Source: Thermodesulfobacteriota bacterium
GTDB taxonomy: Bacteria > Desulfobacterota > SM23-61
Direction of reading: 5' to 3'
DNA: 5,547 nucleotides
Assembly (NCBI GenBank): GCA_030018715.1
Contig: JASEHN010000221.1
Location: 1-5,547 of the forward strand
In this document: one piece after another, positions 5,314 to 5,547 of the stretch
Position numbering within the stretch: the stretch's first letter is position 1
Layout of the letters: every line of letters begins with the position of its first letter
Program-made: the position numbers and the translations under genes
Notes under the pieces: generated by a model
Told to the model about the DNA's origin: nothing
The model's database searches: none
The model's input: the letters and a program-made list of their open reading frames with translations, nothing else

Positions 5314-5470
5314 GTCTCTAAAGTGATCCCGCTGGATTCTGGGCTAAAGTTAAACAAGGAATTTCCTATACAATCAAGTTTAACAGTTGATGGCTCACCT
5401 TTTTCTGCATAAAACGGGCCAGCGTTGTTATTAAGATTAGATGAAAACGTGTTTTTAAAATTTAATTTTG
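5314..5470. other. AT-rich non-coding stretch upstream of the HTH gene
   Basis: No gene is supported here. The only structure seen is an inverted pair GTTAAAC (5349-5355) and GTTTAAC (5378-5384) around a small AGGAA/TTCCT palindrome (5357-5367). This could be an operator for a dimeric regulator, but A/T-rich DNA gives such pairs by chance. Confidence 0.4.
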
Positions 5471-5547
5471 ATGGCCTCGTAAAAAGTCGTCCCTCCGGTG
5501 AAAACCGGAGTCCAGAGGTTTGATAACTCCTTGAAATAACTGGATTC
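5471..5547. repeat. Left part of a palindromic intergenic repeat, cut by window end
   Basis: CTCCGGT (5493-5499) and ACCGGAG (5504-5510) form a perfect 7-bp hairpin with a GAAA tetraloop. TCCAG (5511-5515) then pairs with CTGGA (5540-5544) across a 24-nt spacer. The order hairpin, TCCAG, spacer, CTGGATTC is the same as in the element at 1097-1160, where a second hairpin follows. That second half would lie beyond the window. The preceding CTCGTAAAAAGTCG (5477-5490) is probably its outer arm. Confidence 0.65.

Overview
The window reads as a single leftward (minus-strand) stretch of bacterial chromosome. In transcription order it holds a small RodZ-type helix-turn-helix protein (5215-4814), a TPR-repeat lipoprotein (4456-3506), a doubtful 90-codon linker ORF (3509-3237), uvrB (3233-1239) and the N-terminal half of uvrC (933-1, cut by the window edge). 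The plus-strand ORFs are antisense shadows. Both uvr genes are confident. The HTH and TPR calls are confident at family level only.

The organism cannot be named from the sequence. The moderate GC, the RodZ-like HTH protein, the TPR lipoprotein and the many short palindromic repeats between genes would suit a Gram-negative of the deltaproteobacterial (Desulfobacterota-like) kind. That is an impression, not a demonstration. The lipoprotein signal (VSGC) with a long TPR domain does suggest a diderm envelope.

Region by region: 1-933 is uvrC. 934-1238 is a 305-bp gap with two oppositely oriented arrays of degenerate 7-bp repeats and a double-hairpin palindrome. 1239-3233 is uvrB. 3234-3505 is a 272-bp stretch spanned by one ORF of uncertain reality, with a promoter-like match placed so close to uvrB that the mRNA could be leaderless. 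3506-4456 is the TPR lipoprotein, and a good sigma-70-like promoter lies upstream at 4506-4534. 4538-4680 is an imperfect palindromic element with about 30-nt arms and a nested hairpin. 4694-4751 carries further hairpins, two of them mutually exclusive. 4814-5215 is the HTH gene. 5216-5547 is non-coding and holds a 9-bp-period CACAGAG repeat, a promoter candidate and the left part of another palindromic repeat that runs off the window.

Functionally, UvrB and UvrC are the damage-verification and incision proteins of nucleotide excision repair. UvrB loads at the lesion and recruits UvrC through matching UVR motifs, both visible here. The HTH and TPR proteins have no evident part in repair. I see no convincing new multi-gene system. 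The parts most worth a second look are the non-coding ones: the 4538-4680 palindrome, the TPR-ORF-uvrB junction and the leaderless-type uvrB promoter.
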